A stretch of DNA of 64,000 nucleotides. It comes from Psychrobacter sp. NZS113 (GTDB taxonomy: Bacteria > Pseudomonadota > Gammaproteobacteria > Pseudomonadales > Moraxellaceae). Below the pieces are notes generated by a model. The model was given only the letters and a program-made list of their open reading frames with translations, was not told the DNA's origin and did not search any database. The position numbers and the translations under genes were made by a program. This document shows, piece by piece, positions 28,217 through 37,318 of the stretch. The stretch covers positions 124,001-188,000 of the forward strand of contig NZ_JADYWL010000004.1 of NCBI RefSeq assembly GCF_015864825.1, in the 5' to 3' direction. The first letter of the stretch is position 1; each line of letters opens with the position of its first letter.

Positions 28217-28930
28217 ATGAGAAAATCTGTGACAGATAAAGGTTTTAATTACTTCTTAGAAAAGTTCAGCTTACCTGACTGGCAAGTCGAGGTAGACCTA
28301 AATACTATTAATCAATATCGGGGCAAACTACCTGATAAACTTCTTTTCTATTGGGAAAAAATGGGCTTTTGCCGTTTTAAGCAGGGTTTGTTTTGGATAG
28401 TCAATCCTTCTGATTATGCGGACGAGTTAGCTATTTGGTTAGGTGAAGATATTCTAAAACAAGACGATTACTATGTCATTGCTCGTAGTGGTTTTGGTAA
28501 GCTGTATGTTTGGGGAGAAAAAACAGGTCATTCTTATACTATAACTCCAACTCTAGGCTGGATATACCAAGAGATAGGAGAGGCTAACGATATTACAAAA
28601 GGTTTAGCTAATGAAAAAATAGAACTGTTTTTCGCTTTTAAAAAGACCAAAAACGTTGATATGGTTGATAACAATAGCAAACTACTTTTTGACCGCTGCG
28701 TTAAAAAGTTCGGTGCACTTGAGTATGATGAGATGTTTGGCTTTGTCCCTGCCCTTGCTATTAGTGATAATGCTTCCATCAAAAATATAGATAAGATGAA
28801 CATATTTGTACATCTGAACATCCTTGCTGACTTGATTGAAATTCAACATATCGACTTTAAAAAGTTAGGACAAATGGCATTTGGCATTGAAGATACTTCA
28901 AATCTGCCTGATTTAAATAGTTTGCAATGA
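28217..28930 (+). CDS. GAD-like/DUF1851 protein, Tdi1-type immunity protein
   Basis: A 237-residue cytosolic protein. The N-terminal half (FLEKFSLPDWQVEVDLNTIN, LPDKLLFYWEKMGFCRFKQG) fits the GAD-like domain; the C-terminal half, FGALEYDEMFGFVPALAI, fits DUF1851. This pair makes up Tdi1, the immunity protein of the Agrobacterium T6SS DNase Tde1. It follows the ankyrin gene after 4 bp and ends before a terminator. Two immunity-type genes after one effector suggest either joint protection or an orphan immunity gene left from an earlier effector; the vgrG scar just downstream favours the latter. Confidence 0.75.
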   Translation: MRKSVTDKGFNYFLEKFSLPDWQVEVDLNTINQYRGKLPDKLLFYWEKMGFCRFKQGLFWIVNPSDYADELAIWLGEDILKQDDYYVIARSGFGKLYVWGEKTGHSYTITPTLGWIYQEIGEANDITKGLANEKIELFFAFKKTKNVDMVDNNSKLLFDRCVKKFGALEYDEMFGFVPALAISDNASIKNIDKMNIFVHLNILADLIEIQHIDFKKLGQMAFGIEDTSNLPDLNSLQ

Positions 28931-28946
28931 TTCATAATGACTTAAG

Positions 28947-28966
28947 CCACCTTTGGGTGGTTTTTT
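28947..28966 (+). terminator. Intrinsic terminator closing the effector-immunity module
   Basis: CCACC, loop TTTG, GGTGG, then TTTTTT. It lies 17 bases after the DUF1851 gene stop and upstream of the vgrG fragment. Confidence 0.8.
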
Positions 28967-28979
28967 ATTATTGTTTCAC

Positions 28980-29268
28980 AACTCATGCGCAATCTGGACA
29001 GCATAACTATCAACAGCACACCCTGACTCTCACCCAAACAGCATTGGGCGGTCAACATCTAGCTGAACGCTTAACACAGTTGGCAACGGGATCGGGACGT
29101 CATGTCAATGACCACAAAGCGATTAAGACCCAGTTAGAAAACATTGCAGAGGATCAGCAAACCAAAACCCATCAACAATCGCCCTACACGCTGATAGAAA
29201 GCGCTGCTGATACGCTGTTTCAGCGGTCGATGGGTGAGATGATAACTACACTGCCAATGCATTTCTGA
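28980..29268 (+). pseudogene. Fragment of a vgrG gene (duplicate of the internal part of the intact copy)
   Basis: This segment repeats about 25670-25970 of the intact vgrG at high nucleotide identity: both contain AGCATAACTATCAACAGCAC and CAAACCAAAACCCATCAACA. One in-frame deletion of about 30 bases removes the SYVSDDTLI region. The reading frame stays open for some 95 residues and ends at TGA 29266-29268. It has no start of its own: the nearest ATG in frame overlaps the previous gene, and a terminator lies between. It is best read as the remnant of an older vgrG-effector cassette. Confidence 0.85.
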
Positions 29269-29276
29269 AATTAAAC

Positions 29277-32138
29277 CTAAGCACGCTTCAAGCGCAAAGC
29301 ATTTAAGACCACAAACAACGAGCTGAGTGACATACCAATAGCAGCGAGCCATGGTGGCACGTAACCCAAAGCTGCTGGTATCAACACAATACTGTTGTAC
29401 ACCAGTGCCCAGCGAAAGTTTTGTTTGATGATGCGTTCTGTTTTATCAGCGATACGTTTGGCCGCAGTAATAGCTTCTATTTGACCGTTTAAGATAATAC
29501 TATCGCTCGATACTTGCGCCAAATCTGCCGCGCCAGCAATCGAAGTCGAGACATCTGCTGCTGCTAATACGGGAGCATCATTGATACCGTCACCAACCAT
29601 CAACACCACTGCACCTTCAGACTGCAATTTTTGAATATGATTGACCTTATCGGTTGGAGACAGACCATTATAAGCAGATTTCATACCCAAACCTTTCGCC
29701 ATCACTAACGCTTGTGGACTTGGATCACCCGTCAGCATCACAGACTCGATGCCTAGCGCTTTCAGTGTATCAAGCATCGACTTGGCACTGTCACGCACCT
29801 TATCATTAAAGTAAAAACACGCTAGCGCCTGCCAATCGTCTGAATCGTTATTTTGACAAGATAATACTACTGCTGAGCTAGCCCGTTGAGTTACTAAATC
29901 AATATTTATATTATTTTCACTAGCATCATTGGTGTTGTCTAAGGCAAAGTCTACATGACCAATCCGATATAACACACCGTCGATCATTGCTTCTACCCCA
30001 CCCGCTGGATAATGCTGTAGTGATTGCGTGGCTGGCAGGTGCAATTGATAAGCCGCAGTCAGCAATGCGTGGGCAATGGGATGGCGACTACCCACTTCTA
30101 GAGCAGCAGCGATGGCTAAGACTTTATCTTTTTGGTCTGATAATGCTAAACCTTCTATATTTTTTTGATTCAGAGGATCAGTTAATTCGATATTGAGTAA
30201 GTTTGGCTTACCATAAGTCAGCGTACCCGTTTTATCAAAAGCCACATGGGTTATTTCAGCGAGCGTCTGCAGCGTATGTCCACGCGTCGTTAAAAATCCA
30301 TAGCTCGCCAACCGATTCGTCGATACCGTCAGGGCAATAGGTGTCGCCAAAGACAATGCACAAGGACAAGTTGCAACCAATACTGCGACGGTCGCCCAAA
30401 TGGCTTGGCTTGGATCAACGATATACCAACCGATAAACACCAAGACGGACAATACTAAAATCCGTGCTACAAACCAACGTGCCAGCTTATCTGCTTGCTG
30501 TGCCAGTTTTGGCTTTTCGCTCATGGCGCGGTTCATAAGTCTATCTATCAAGCCTATCTGGCTGTCTTCTGGTAGTGCGGTGACTAGCATCTCAAACGGT
30601 TGACTGTCATTTTGCGCACCACCAACGATATAGTCGCCTTGGGTCTTGATAATCAAGTCGCCCTCACCCGTTAGCAGGCTTTGCGAGACTGTTGCTGTTG
30701 AACTGAGCAAAATACCATCACTGATAATTTCAGATCCAGCTTCTACCATGATGATGTCACCCACTTGCAAGCTGTGAGCGGTCACCATTTTTTTATCTTG
30801 TATACTATTTTTTTCTTCGACGTTGACGTCTGTTGTTGACTCTGGTTTTGATTCTAGTTTTAATAAAGAGAATTGCTGATTACGCGATTGCTGCCAGTCT
30901 TGGGCAATACGTACGGTTAGTTCATGAACGTTATCATCTATGCTCTTCATAAAATTGGGCATAGCACTTGATAAATTTTGGTTGCTTATAACATCCATAT
31001 TCACATTATCACGTGAAATATCAGCAGTGCCACCTTCTGTATTGCTAGCCGTTTCATTGAGCATGTTCTGCGAAATCTGTTGCAAAATACGCTCAGCAGC
31101 TTCTTTATCTTCCGCAACTTTTTGAACCAATACCGGTTCAACCACCACCAAATCATTGGCCATAGTCGCAGCTTTTAGACGAGCATTATGCTCGATGTAA
31201 CGCCCCGCTAATAAGAAGAAAATAAACATGCTAACCGAATCGTAATACGTTTCCCCTTGCCCAGTGATCGTGGCATAGAGACTGGCGAAGAAAGTCACAA
31301 TTAGCGCAATACTGACAGGCACGTCCATATTGACTTGGCGGGCACGAACCGCTGACCATGCTGATGTAAAAAACGGTAATCCAGCATAAAAGAAAACAGG
31401 TGTGCTGACGAACAATGAAACCCAACGTAGAAAATCACGCTGCAATATCAGCATATCGCTATATTCACCAAAATAGAGCGCCACCGCATACATCATTGCT
31501 TGCATCGAACCTAGCGCAGCAATGCCAAGGCGCAGCAGCATTTGATTGGTATGGCGTGCCAGCATGGCCTCATGCGTGTCTTGACGATAAGGCTTGGCCT
31601 CATAGCCGATTTCATTGATAACGGCTAGAATACGGCTAATCGGTAGCTTGTCTTCGTTCCAAATCACTCGCATGCGTTGGTTGGTCAGATTTACCTGACA
31701 CTTACTGATACCGTCCAATTCGTCGAGACGTGATTCAATCAACCACGTACACGCCGCACAACGCAGATTATTAACAGACAACTCTGCCACTGACATGCCA
31801 TCCTGCGCATACACAAACTGCTGCTTTATCTCGTCATGATCATAAGCCTCAAGGCGTGTCATTTGAGTAGGCAAGCTTGCCGTACGACTAATCTCCGAGC
31901 GATCCAGATAATATTGCTCAAGCCCTGCCTCTACGATACTCTGCGCTGCCAGCTGACAGCCCATACAGCACATTTCACGTGATTGACCCAATATCTCGGC
32001 ATAGAATGGCGGCTGCGGTACAGGATCGCCGCAATGAAAGCAATCGCCCGCAAGTGGCAGCACTAGACCTTCAATAATCGAGTTGTCTTCATAATGATGG
32101 TTTGGGGTAGCGGCTATTGATGGAGGGACACTAGACAT
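29277..32138 (-). CDS. ccoI: Heavy-metal P1B-type ATPase, CcoI/FixI-like copper transporter
   Basis: A 953-residue inner-membrane pump. The ATG at 32138 (AAGGAAG upstream) is preferred over a TTG 51 bases earlier. CcoI supplies copper for cytochrome cbb3 oxidase. An N-terminal Cys-rich FHCGDP...MCCMGCQ domain is characteristic; then a heavy-metal domain with LRCAACTW, eight spans, the TGE loop (LLTGEGD), the CPC metal site (ATCPCALS), DKTGT with phospho-acceptor D635, and GDGINDAP. An extra acidic, low-complexity segment of about 100 residues (about 350-460) is inserted just before the actuator domain. No cco structural genes are adjacent. Confidence 0.88.
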   Translation of the reverse strand: MSSVPPSIAATPNHHYEDNSIIEGLVLPLAGDCFHCGDPVPQPPFYAEILGQSREMCCMGCQLAAQSIVEAGLEQYYLDRSEISRTASLPTQMTRLEAYDHDEIKQQFVYAQDGMSVAELSVNNLRCAACTWLIESRLDELDGISKCQVNLTNQRMRVIWNEDKLPISRILAVINEIGYEAKPYRQDTHEAMLARHTNQMLLRLGIAALGSMQAMMYAVALYFGEYSDMLILQRDFLRWVSLFVSTPVFFYAGLPFFTSAWSAVRARQVNMDVPVSIALIVTFFASLYATITGQGETYYDSVSMFIFFLLAGRYIEHNARLKAATMANDLVVVEPVLVQKVAEDKEAAERILQQISQNMLNETASNTEGGTADISRDNVNMDVISNQNLSSAMPNFMKSIDDNVHELTVRIAQDWQQSRNQQFSLLKLESKPESTTDVNVEEKNSIQDKKMVTAHSLQVGDIIMVEAGSEIISDGILLSSTATVSQSLLTGEGDLIIKTQGDYIVGGAQNDSQPFEMLVTALPEDSQIGLIDRLMNRAMSEKPKLAQQADKLARWFVARILVLSVLVFIGWYIVDPSQAIWATVAVLVATCPCALSLATPIALTVSTNRLASYGFLTTRGHTLQTLAEITHVAFDKTGTLTYGKPNLLNIELTDPLNQKNIEGLALSDQKDKVLAIAAALEVGSRHPIAHALLTAAYQLHLPATQSLQHYPAGGVEAMIDGVLYRIGHVDFALDNTNDASENNINIDLVTQRASSAVVLSCQNNDSDDWQALACFYFNDKVRDSAKSMLDTLKALGIESVMLTGDPSPQALVMAKGLGMKSAYNGLSPTDKVNHIQKLQSEGAVVLMVGDGINDAPVLAAADVSTSIAGAADLAQVSSDSIILNGQIEAITAAKRIADKTERIIKQNFRWALVYNSIVLIPAALGYVPPWLAAIGMSLSSLFVVLNALRLKRA

Positions 32139-32792
32139 AATCGCGCTTACTTCCTTTAGACAGGTTTGCTCGAACCTTATTCGTTTCAAGTTCGTTTCAA
32201 GTAAATTCGCTTCGCGTGCAGCTTGCTATCATTCACGGTATTTAATGCTTAGGTTATAGAACTTAGGTTATATAACCAAATAAAACAGCAATTTTAGCTA
32301 GGGCGTGTCATCAATTAGATTGTGAGGCTTAAAATGAGAAAAATTGTAGATAAACAAGGAAGAAATTGCCGTTAATATGAACATATTGGCAAAATTTCTG
32401 ACGATGTTTAGCAAAATTTAGCCACTTTAAGGCCACTAAATGTATTAATGTGCTAATTGATGACACGCCGTAGCTCTTGGCTTTGCTAGCATAAAGTAAC
32501 ACGCAACAATAACAGCGAATAATTCATAAAAAACACATCGTTGTAGCAAGATTAAATTGCTATCGTGAACGACTATTCTATATGGCATCCATAAAAGCAA
32601 TTAAAAGCTCTTGATGCGTTTATATTAATGTGAATACTTTAATAAAGATTATACTATAAGCAAGTACTGTAAGCCGTCTCAATGCTCATAGTTTAATACC
32701 AATGAATGCCGACTTTGACGATGATAGATTGAAAAATTTGTCATTTTGCGTCATTATGAAGCAGTTTTTTATCCCAAAATGGTGCGATATCA
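32139..32792. other. 654-bp divergent gap between ccoI and mrcB
   Basis: It contains the ccoI upstream region, the MITE-like copy C (32300-32471), a short direct repeat CTTAGGTTAT (near 32247 and 32265), and about 320 AT-rich bases ahead of mrcB. No credible promoter or ORF was found in it. Confidence 0.55.
32300..32471. mobile_element. MITE-like element, full copy C (172 bp)
   Basis: The left end GGCGTGTCATCAATTAG is repeated perfectly (17 of 17) inverted at the right end. The length equals that of copy A. The core GACGATGTTTAGCAAAATTT matches GACGATGTTTGGCAAGATTT in A. It has no coding capacity and lies between the divergent ccoI and mrcB genes. Confidence 0.82.
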
Positions 32793-35261
32793 GTGCAAAA
32801 ATCCAATTCCAAGCTACCAAATACCCAGTTACCACAGTCTGCTAGGCCTATTGTAAGCACGCTACCTTCACAGCAGCGCGGCTTGGTATTTAGTAGTCTT
32901 ATATTAATTGTCATTATCGCGGGTATGGTGCTGCTCGCGCTATACTTAATCAAACTTGATCGTACCATTACCCATAAGTTCGAGGGTAAGCGTTGGGACA
33001 TTCCTGCCAAAGTATATTCACAGCCACTTGAATTATATCAAGGTGCTAGTGTCGATACAGATACGATGAAAACTTGGCTAGAATTGCTCAATTATCAAAG
33101 CAATAAAGCTTATGATCGAACTGGCACTTATCATAAGTCAGGTAATACCTACTTTATCCATACGCGTGGCTTTACTTATAGCGCCAATGATGTGGACAAA
33201 GAGCAAGTCATCAAAATGACTATTAATGGTAATAAGATTTCATCGGTACAGAGCACCTTACCTGCCAAGAGCGGCATCATTCGCTTAGAGCCTGTCAATA
33301 TTGGTGGTATTTACCCAGACAGTAACGAAGATCGTATGGTCGTCTCATTAGATGACGTGCCGCAGCCGCTCATCGACGCGTTGATCGCCACGGAAGACCG
33401 TGGGTTTTATGAGCACAAAGGGGTATCTGTACGCGGTATCGCACGCGCCGTAATAAATAATTTCTCTGGTGGCTCTAGACAGGGCGGCTCCACCATTACT
33501 CAGCAGTTGATCAAAAACTTCTATCTCAACTCAGACCGTACGCTCAAACGCAAAGCCAACGAAGCATTGATGGCTGTATTGCTTGAATTGCATTACAGCA
33601 AAGACGAAATTCTACAGACGTATCTAAACGAGATTTATTTAGGTCAGAATGGTAAGCGCTCTATCAATGGTTTTGGCTTGGCCTCACAGTTTTATTTTGG
33701 CAAACCACTCAAAGAGCTACGCTTAGATCAACAAGCAATGCTTGTCGGTATGGCAAAAGGCCCAAGTATTTATAATCCGCGTCGCAATCCAAATGACTCA
33801 AAAGAACGCCGTAATGTTGTCCTTAGTAATATGCTGGCCGTAGAGTCACTTAGCCAAGAAGACTATGATAAAGCGATTGAACGACCGCTCGATATCGTTG
33901 AAAAACCTGTTGAGGGTAAGAGCCAATTCCCTGACTTTTTGGATATTGTCAAACGTGAACTGAACACTGTTTATTATTCTGATGATCTCAAAAACGAAGG
34001 TTTAACTATTATCAGTACGTTAGACCCAATTGCGCAGTTGGCAGCAGACAAAGCCGTTGATAAAAAACTGGGTGAGCTACGTCGCAAGAGCAGCAAAACC
34101 AAAGATTTGCAAGGTGCGCTAGTGAGTGCCAATCCTGAAACTGGCGAGCTGGTATCTGTGGTCGGTAGTGGCAGTGAGTTTACAGGCTTTAACCGTGCCG
34201 TCGATGCCAAGCGTCAAGTCGGTTCATTATTAAAGCCTGTCATTTATATGACAGCGCTTGAAAGTGGTCGCTACAATCTCGCAAGCTCGGTAGATGACTC
34301 ACCAATTACGGTCAATCTCAGTGATGGCACTAAATGGAACCCGAAGAACTACGACAATCGTGATCATGGTTATATACCGCTTACCACTGCGCTATCACAA
34401 TCATATAACCAAGCGGCGGTACGCTTAGGTATGGAGTTTGGGATTGATACCTTTGCTAAGCAGTTAAAGCGTATGGGTGTCAAAGAGGATATACCACCTT
34501 ACCCTTCAGCATTGCTAGGCTCTGTCAATCTCAGCCCAATGGATATGCTTGGCGTATACCAAGTCTTTGCGACTGGTGGCTTTCGCACCCCTATTCATAG
34601 TATTCGTACGGTGATAGATGATCGCGGCCGTATCTTGCAGCGTACTGGACTCAATACTCAGCGCAGCATCCCACCTGAGACCAACTACCTAACGAATTAC
34701 GCGCTACAGCAAGTGGTCGCAACTGGTTCTGCTAAACGTGCAAAATCACTTGGTAGCAATTTAAACTTGGCGGGTAAAACAGGTACTACGAACGACTTTC
34801 GAGATGCTTGGTTTGCTGGTTATAGTGGCAACTACGTTAGTGTGGTTTGGGTTGGTCGTGATGATAACAAACCTATCGGTCTAAGCGGTGGTACTGGCGC
34901 ATTACCAGTTTGGGTTGATTATATGGACCGTCTCAAGCTGACGCCTGTGTCATTACCAGAGCCTGAAGGCATTGAATGGTTATGGTTGGAGAATAACTCA
35001 GGTAAGCTCTCTAATGAGCGCTGTACTGATGCCCGTTATCTGCCAGTACTATCAGCACATCTACCAGAAGAAGCCAGCAGTTGTGCGCTTGGTCTATATC
35101 AACAAGACCGTGCACGCGAGCAGTCACAATTGCAAAACCAGCAAGGTAACTTTGAGATTCCAAATGGTGAAGCCGTTGATAGCGATAGTCAAGCTGACAG
35201 TGATGAGCAAGATGAAAACGATGCTGATACTTGGTATGAACGTGCCGTTGAATGGTTCTAA
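32793..35261 (+). CDS. mrcB: Penicillin-binding protein 1B, bifunctional transglycosylase/transpeptidase
   Basis: An 822-residue class A PBP that polymerises and cross-links peptidoglycan in the periplasm. A short cytoplasmic tail and one span (about 32-53) precede a UB2H-like domain, the transglycosylase domain with ATEDRGFYEHKGV (catalytic Glu near 202) and GGSTITQQLIKNFYL, and the transpeptidase with SLLKP (catalytic Ser near 476), SQSYN and AGKTGTTND. It starts at a GTG; an in-frame TGA at 32757 rules out a much earlier start. A 35-residue acidic Gln/Asp-rich tail ends the protein. The TPR lipoprotein follows after 32 bp. Confidence 0.92.
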   Translation: MQKSNSKLPNTQLPQSARPIVSTLPSQQRGLVFSSLILIVIIAGMVLLALYLIKLDRTITHKFEGKRWDIPAKVYSQPLELYQGASVDTDTMKTWLELLNYQSNKAYDRTGTYHKSGNTYFIHTRGFTYSANDVDKEQVIKMTINGNKISSVQSTLPAKSGIIRLEPVNIGGIYPDSNEDRMVVSLDDVPQPLIDALIATEDRGFYEHKGVSVRGIARAVINNFSGGSRQGGSTITQQLIKNFYLNSDRTLKRKANEALMAVLLELHYSKDEILQTYLNEIYLGQNGKRSINGFGLASQFYFGKPLKELRLDQQAMLVGMAKGPSIYNPRRNPNDSKERRNVVLSNMLAVESLSQEDYDKAIERPLDIVEKPVEGKSQFPDFLDIVKRELNTVYYSDDLKNEGLTIISTLDPIAQLAADKAVDKKLGELRRKSSKTKDLQGALVSANPETGELVSVVGSGSEFTGFNRAVDAKRQVGSLLKPVIYMTALESGRYNLASSVDDSPITVNLSDGTKWNPKNYDNRDHGYIPLTTALSQSYNQAAVRLGMEFGIDTFAKQLKRMGVKEDIPPYPSALLGSVNLSPMDMLGVYQVFATGGFRTPIHSIRTVIDDRGRILQRTGLNTQRSIPPETNYLTNYALQQVVATGSAKRAKSLGSNLNLAGKTGTTNDFRDAWFAGYSGNYVSVVWVGRDDNKPIGLSGGTGALPVWVDYMDRLKLTPVSLPEPEGIEWLWLENNSGKLSNERCTDARYLPVLSAHLPEEASSCALGLYQQDRAREQSQLQNQQGNFEIPNGEAVDSDSQADSDEQDENDADTWYERAVEWF

Positions 35262-35293
35262 CATTGCTTTTAAACATTACAAAAGGTCTCAAC

Positions 35294-36088
35294 ATGTTGT
35301 TATCTCAGAAGCACGCTACCTCAGTCAAGCCAGCCGTTATTGGTAGTCCCAAAAGGCCTACCTCAGCCAATGCTATACTGGTAACCAGCGCACTTATCAG
35401 CATGTTGGGTTTGAGCGCTTGTCAGACTGCGCCGACTACGATGACGACAGCCCCTTCTCAAACTGTCCCATTGTCGCAAATACCTAACACATCTGTGACC
35501 CCTGTGACTCAAGCTCCTATCTATGAAGAGGATGATGGCAACGATTATCCAATCGAGCCTGATAGTCCAATTGAATCGACAAACCCATTGACGCAAGAGA
35601 CACCAGTATTCATACCATCTAGTCCAATGCCGACTCAAACGGAAACTATTATTATCACCCCTTCTCGTGAGGATTATGTTACTCCTGAGCCATCAATACC
35701 GTCACACAATGAGCTGTTAGAGCACGCTAGAAGAAACTCACAGCAACGGACGCAACAAGCGACCAGTAATAATAGCAACCTGCCAGCATTTCGCAATTTA
35801 ATGCAAACTGGTATCAGTCAACTCAAAGCGGGTCAACTGACCAACGCCGAAAGTAGCTTTACCCGAGCGCAGCGTCTAGCGCCCAAATCATCAGCGGTTT
35901 ATTTCTATTTAGCACAAGTGGCATTGAAAAAGAACCAACCTCGTAAAGCAGAGGCAATGGCACGCCGCGGGCTTAGTGTTTCTCAAGACGCCAATCGCAG
36001 ACGCGCGTTATGGCAAATCATTTTGCAGTCAGGACAGGCACAAGGTAACTCACGTGTGGTCAGTGAGGCAAAACAAGCATTACGCTAA
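35294..36088 (+). CDS. Tetratricopeptide-repeat lipoprotein downstream of mrcB
   Basis: A 264-residue protein started at the ATG at 35294, which has AAAAGG 8 bases upstream; an earlier ATG overlaps mrcB. A signal sequence ends in lipobox LSAC (about residue 43), an unusually long leader. A Pro/Thr-rich linker (about 50-150) leads to a C-terminal pair of TPR helices (FRNLMQTGISQLKAGQLTNAESSFTRAQ and so on). Close linkage to PBP1b suggests an envelope helper such as an outer-membrane PBP1b activator, like E. coli LpoB in role; it is not a clear sequence relative. That role is inference. Confidence 0.75.
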   Translation: MLLSQKHATSVKPAVIGSPKRPTSANAILVTSALISMLGLSACQTAPTTMTTAPSQTVPLSQIPNTSVTPVTQAPIYEEDDGNDYPIEPDSPIESTNPLTQETPVFIPSSPMPTQTETIIITPSREDYVTPEPSIPSHNELLEHARRNSQQRTQQATSNNSNLPAFRNLMQTGISQLKAGQLTNAESSFTRAQRLAPKSSAVYFYLAQVALKKNQPRKAEAMARRGLSVSQDANRRRALWQIILQSGQAQGNSRVVSEAKQALR

Positions 36089-36210
36089 TATCAAAACATA
36101 TCTAAGTGAATAGGCGCCCAGTTTCTAACTTTGCAACCTGTTCACTTTTTATATTTCACACCCCATCATTTATCCAAAATATACATTTAATTTAGCTTAA
36201 GGTTATCGTT

Positions 36211-37137
36211 ATGGCATGGCAACAACTACATTTACAATGTGAAAAAGCAAACGTCGATTTGGCTGAGGCACTGCTACTAGAAGCAGGCGCACTGTCTATT
36301 GCCTTAGACGATGCAGGTGACCAGCCTTTATTTGAGCCATTACCTGGTGAATCTCCTTTATGGGATGACGTCATTTTGACGGGTTTGTTTGATGCGACGA
36401 CCGATGCTGGTAGCCTTCAGGTTGTCGAGCAATTGAGTCATGAAATCGCAGCGCAAGTACAGGCCACCCGTGTTTGGCTGAGCGCTGTCGATGATAAAGA
36501 CTGGGAACGCGAGTGGATGAGTAACTATAATCCTATCGAGTGTGCCAATAACCTATGGATCGTACCTAATTGGCTAACGCCACCGAACCCTGACGCGACT
36601 AATATTATTATGGATCCTGGGCTGGCATTTGGTACTGGCTATCATGCGACCACCCGCTTATGTCTTGATTGGCTGACAGAGCAAGATTTAAAAGATAAAG
36701 TGGTCATTGATTATGGTTGTGGCTCAGGTATTTTGGGCATTGCTGCTTTGCTATTGGGTGCGCGCCAAGTGTATGCGGTCGATATCGATCCACAAGCGGT
36801 ATTGGCAACCAATCAAAATGCAGAACGCAATGATGTTGGTAACCGTCTACAAGCATTCTTGCCAGAAGAATTTACAGATTACTGTTCACAGAATACTGTC
36901 TTGCCAGTAGACGTTATCGTCGCAAATATCTTGGCAAAGCCCCTGATTGGCCTAGCGCCTTACTTTGCAACTTTAATCGCGCAAAAAGGTAGAATCGTAC
37001 TAGCAGGCTTGATAGAGTCACAGACTGACCAAGTCACTGATGCTTATCAGCCTTATTTTGCCCTTGACGCAAAGCATGCTTTTACAGCGCAAGAAGACCA
37101 GCATTGGCAACGTCTATCTGGTACATTTACAGGCTAG
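36211..37137 (+). CDS. prmA: Ribosomal protein L11 methyltransferase PrmA
   Basis: A 308-residue cytosolic enzyme that trimethylates ribosomal protein L11 at several lysines using SAM. The N-terminal L11-recognition domain is followed by the Rossmann fold: VIDYGCGSGILGIAALLLGA is SAM motif I, VYAVDIDPQAVLATNQNA binds the ribose, and DVIVANILAKPL is the catalytic NxxxxPL-type motif. Length matches the family. It starts with AAGG 8 bases before the ATG and leads the prmA-DUF3426-fis-purH series. Confidence 0.95.
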   Translation: MAWQQLHLQCEKANVDLAEALLLEAGALSIALDDAGDQPLFEPLPGESPLWDDVILTGLFDATTDAGSLQVVEQLSHEIAAQVQATRVWLSAVDDKDWEREWMSNYNPIECANNLWIVPNWLTPPNPDATNIIMDPGLAFGTGYHATTRLCLDWLTEQDLKDKVVIDYGCGSGILGIAALLLGARQVYAVDIDPQAVLATNQNAERNDVGNRLQAFLPEEFTDYCSQNTVLPVDVIVANILAKPLIGLAPYFATLIAQKGRIVLAGLIESQTDQVTDAYQPYFALDAKHAFTAQEDQHWQRLSGTFTG

Positions 37138-37318
37138 CAACATTTAATTACATCTGTTACGATAGAGGGCAGTCAGATACCCTGTGTTTGACGCCACTCT
37201 ATCTGTGCTCATGACTTATAGATTTTTGAAAGCTTTTGAATGATGGCATTAGCATCATAGGCAGCCTTTATTGAGTGGCTAAACGGTATTGATAACCATA
37301 TTTTTTGGATTCGACCCT

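Noticed and set aside
28927..29268. A 113-residue open frame overlapping the stop of the DUF1851 gene
   Set aside because: A terminator hairpin lies inside its first 40 bases and the rest is a copy of the interior of vgrG, so it is treated as a gene fragment.
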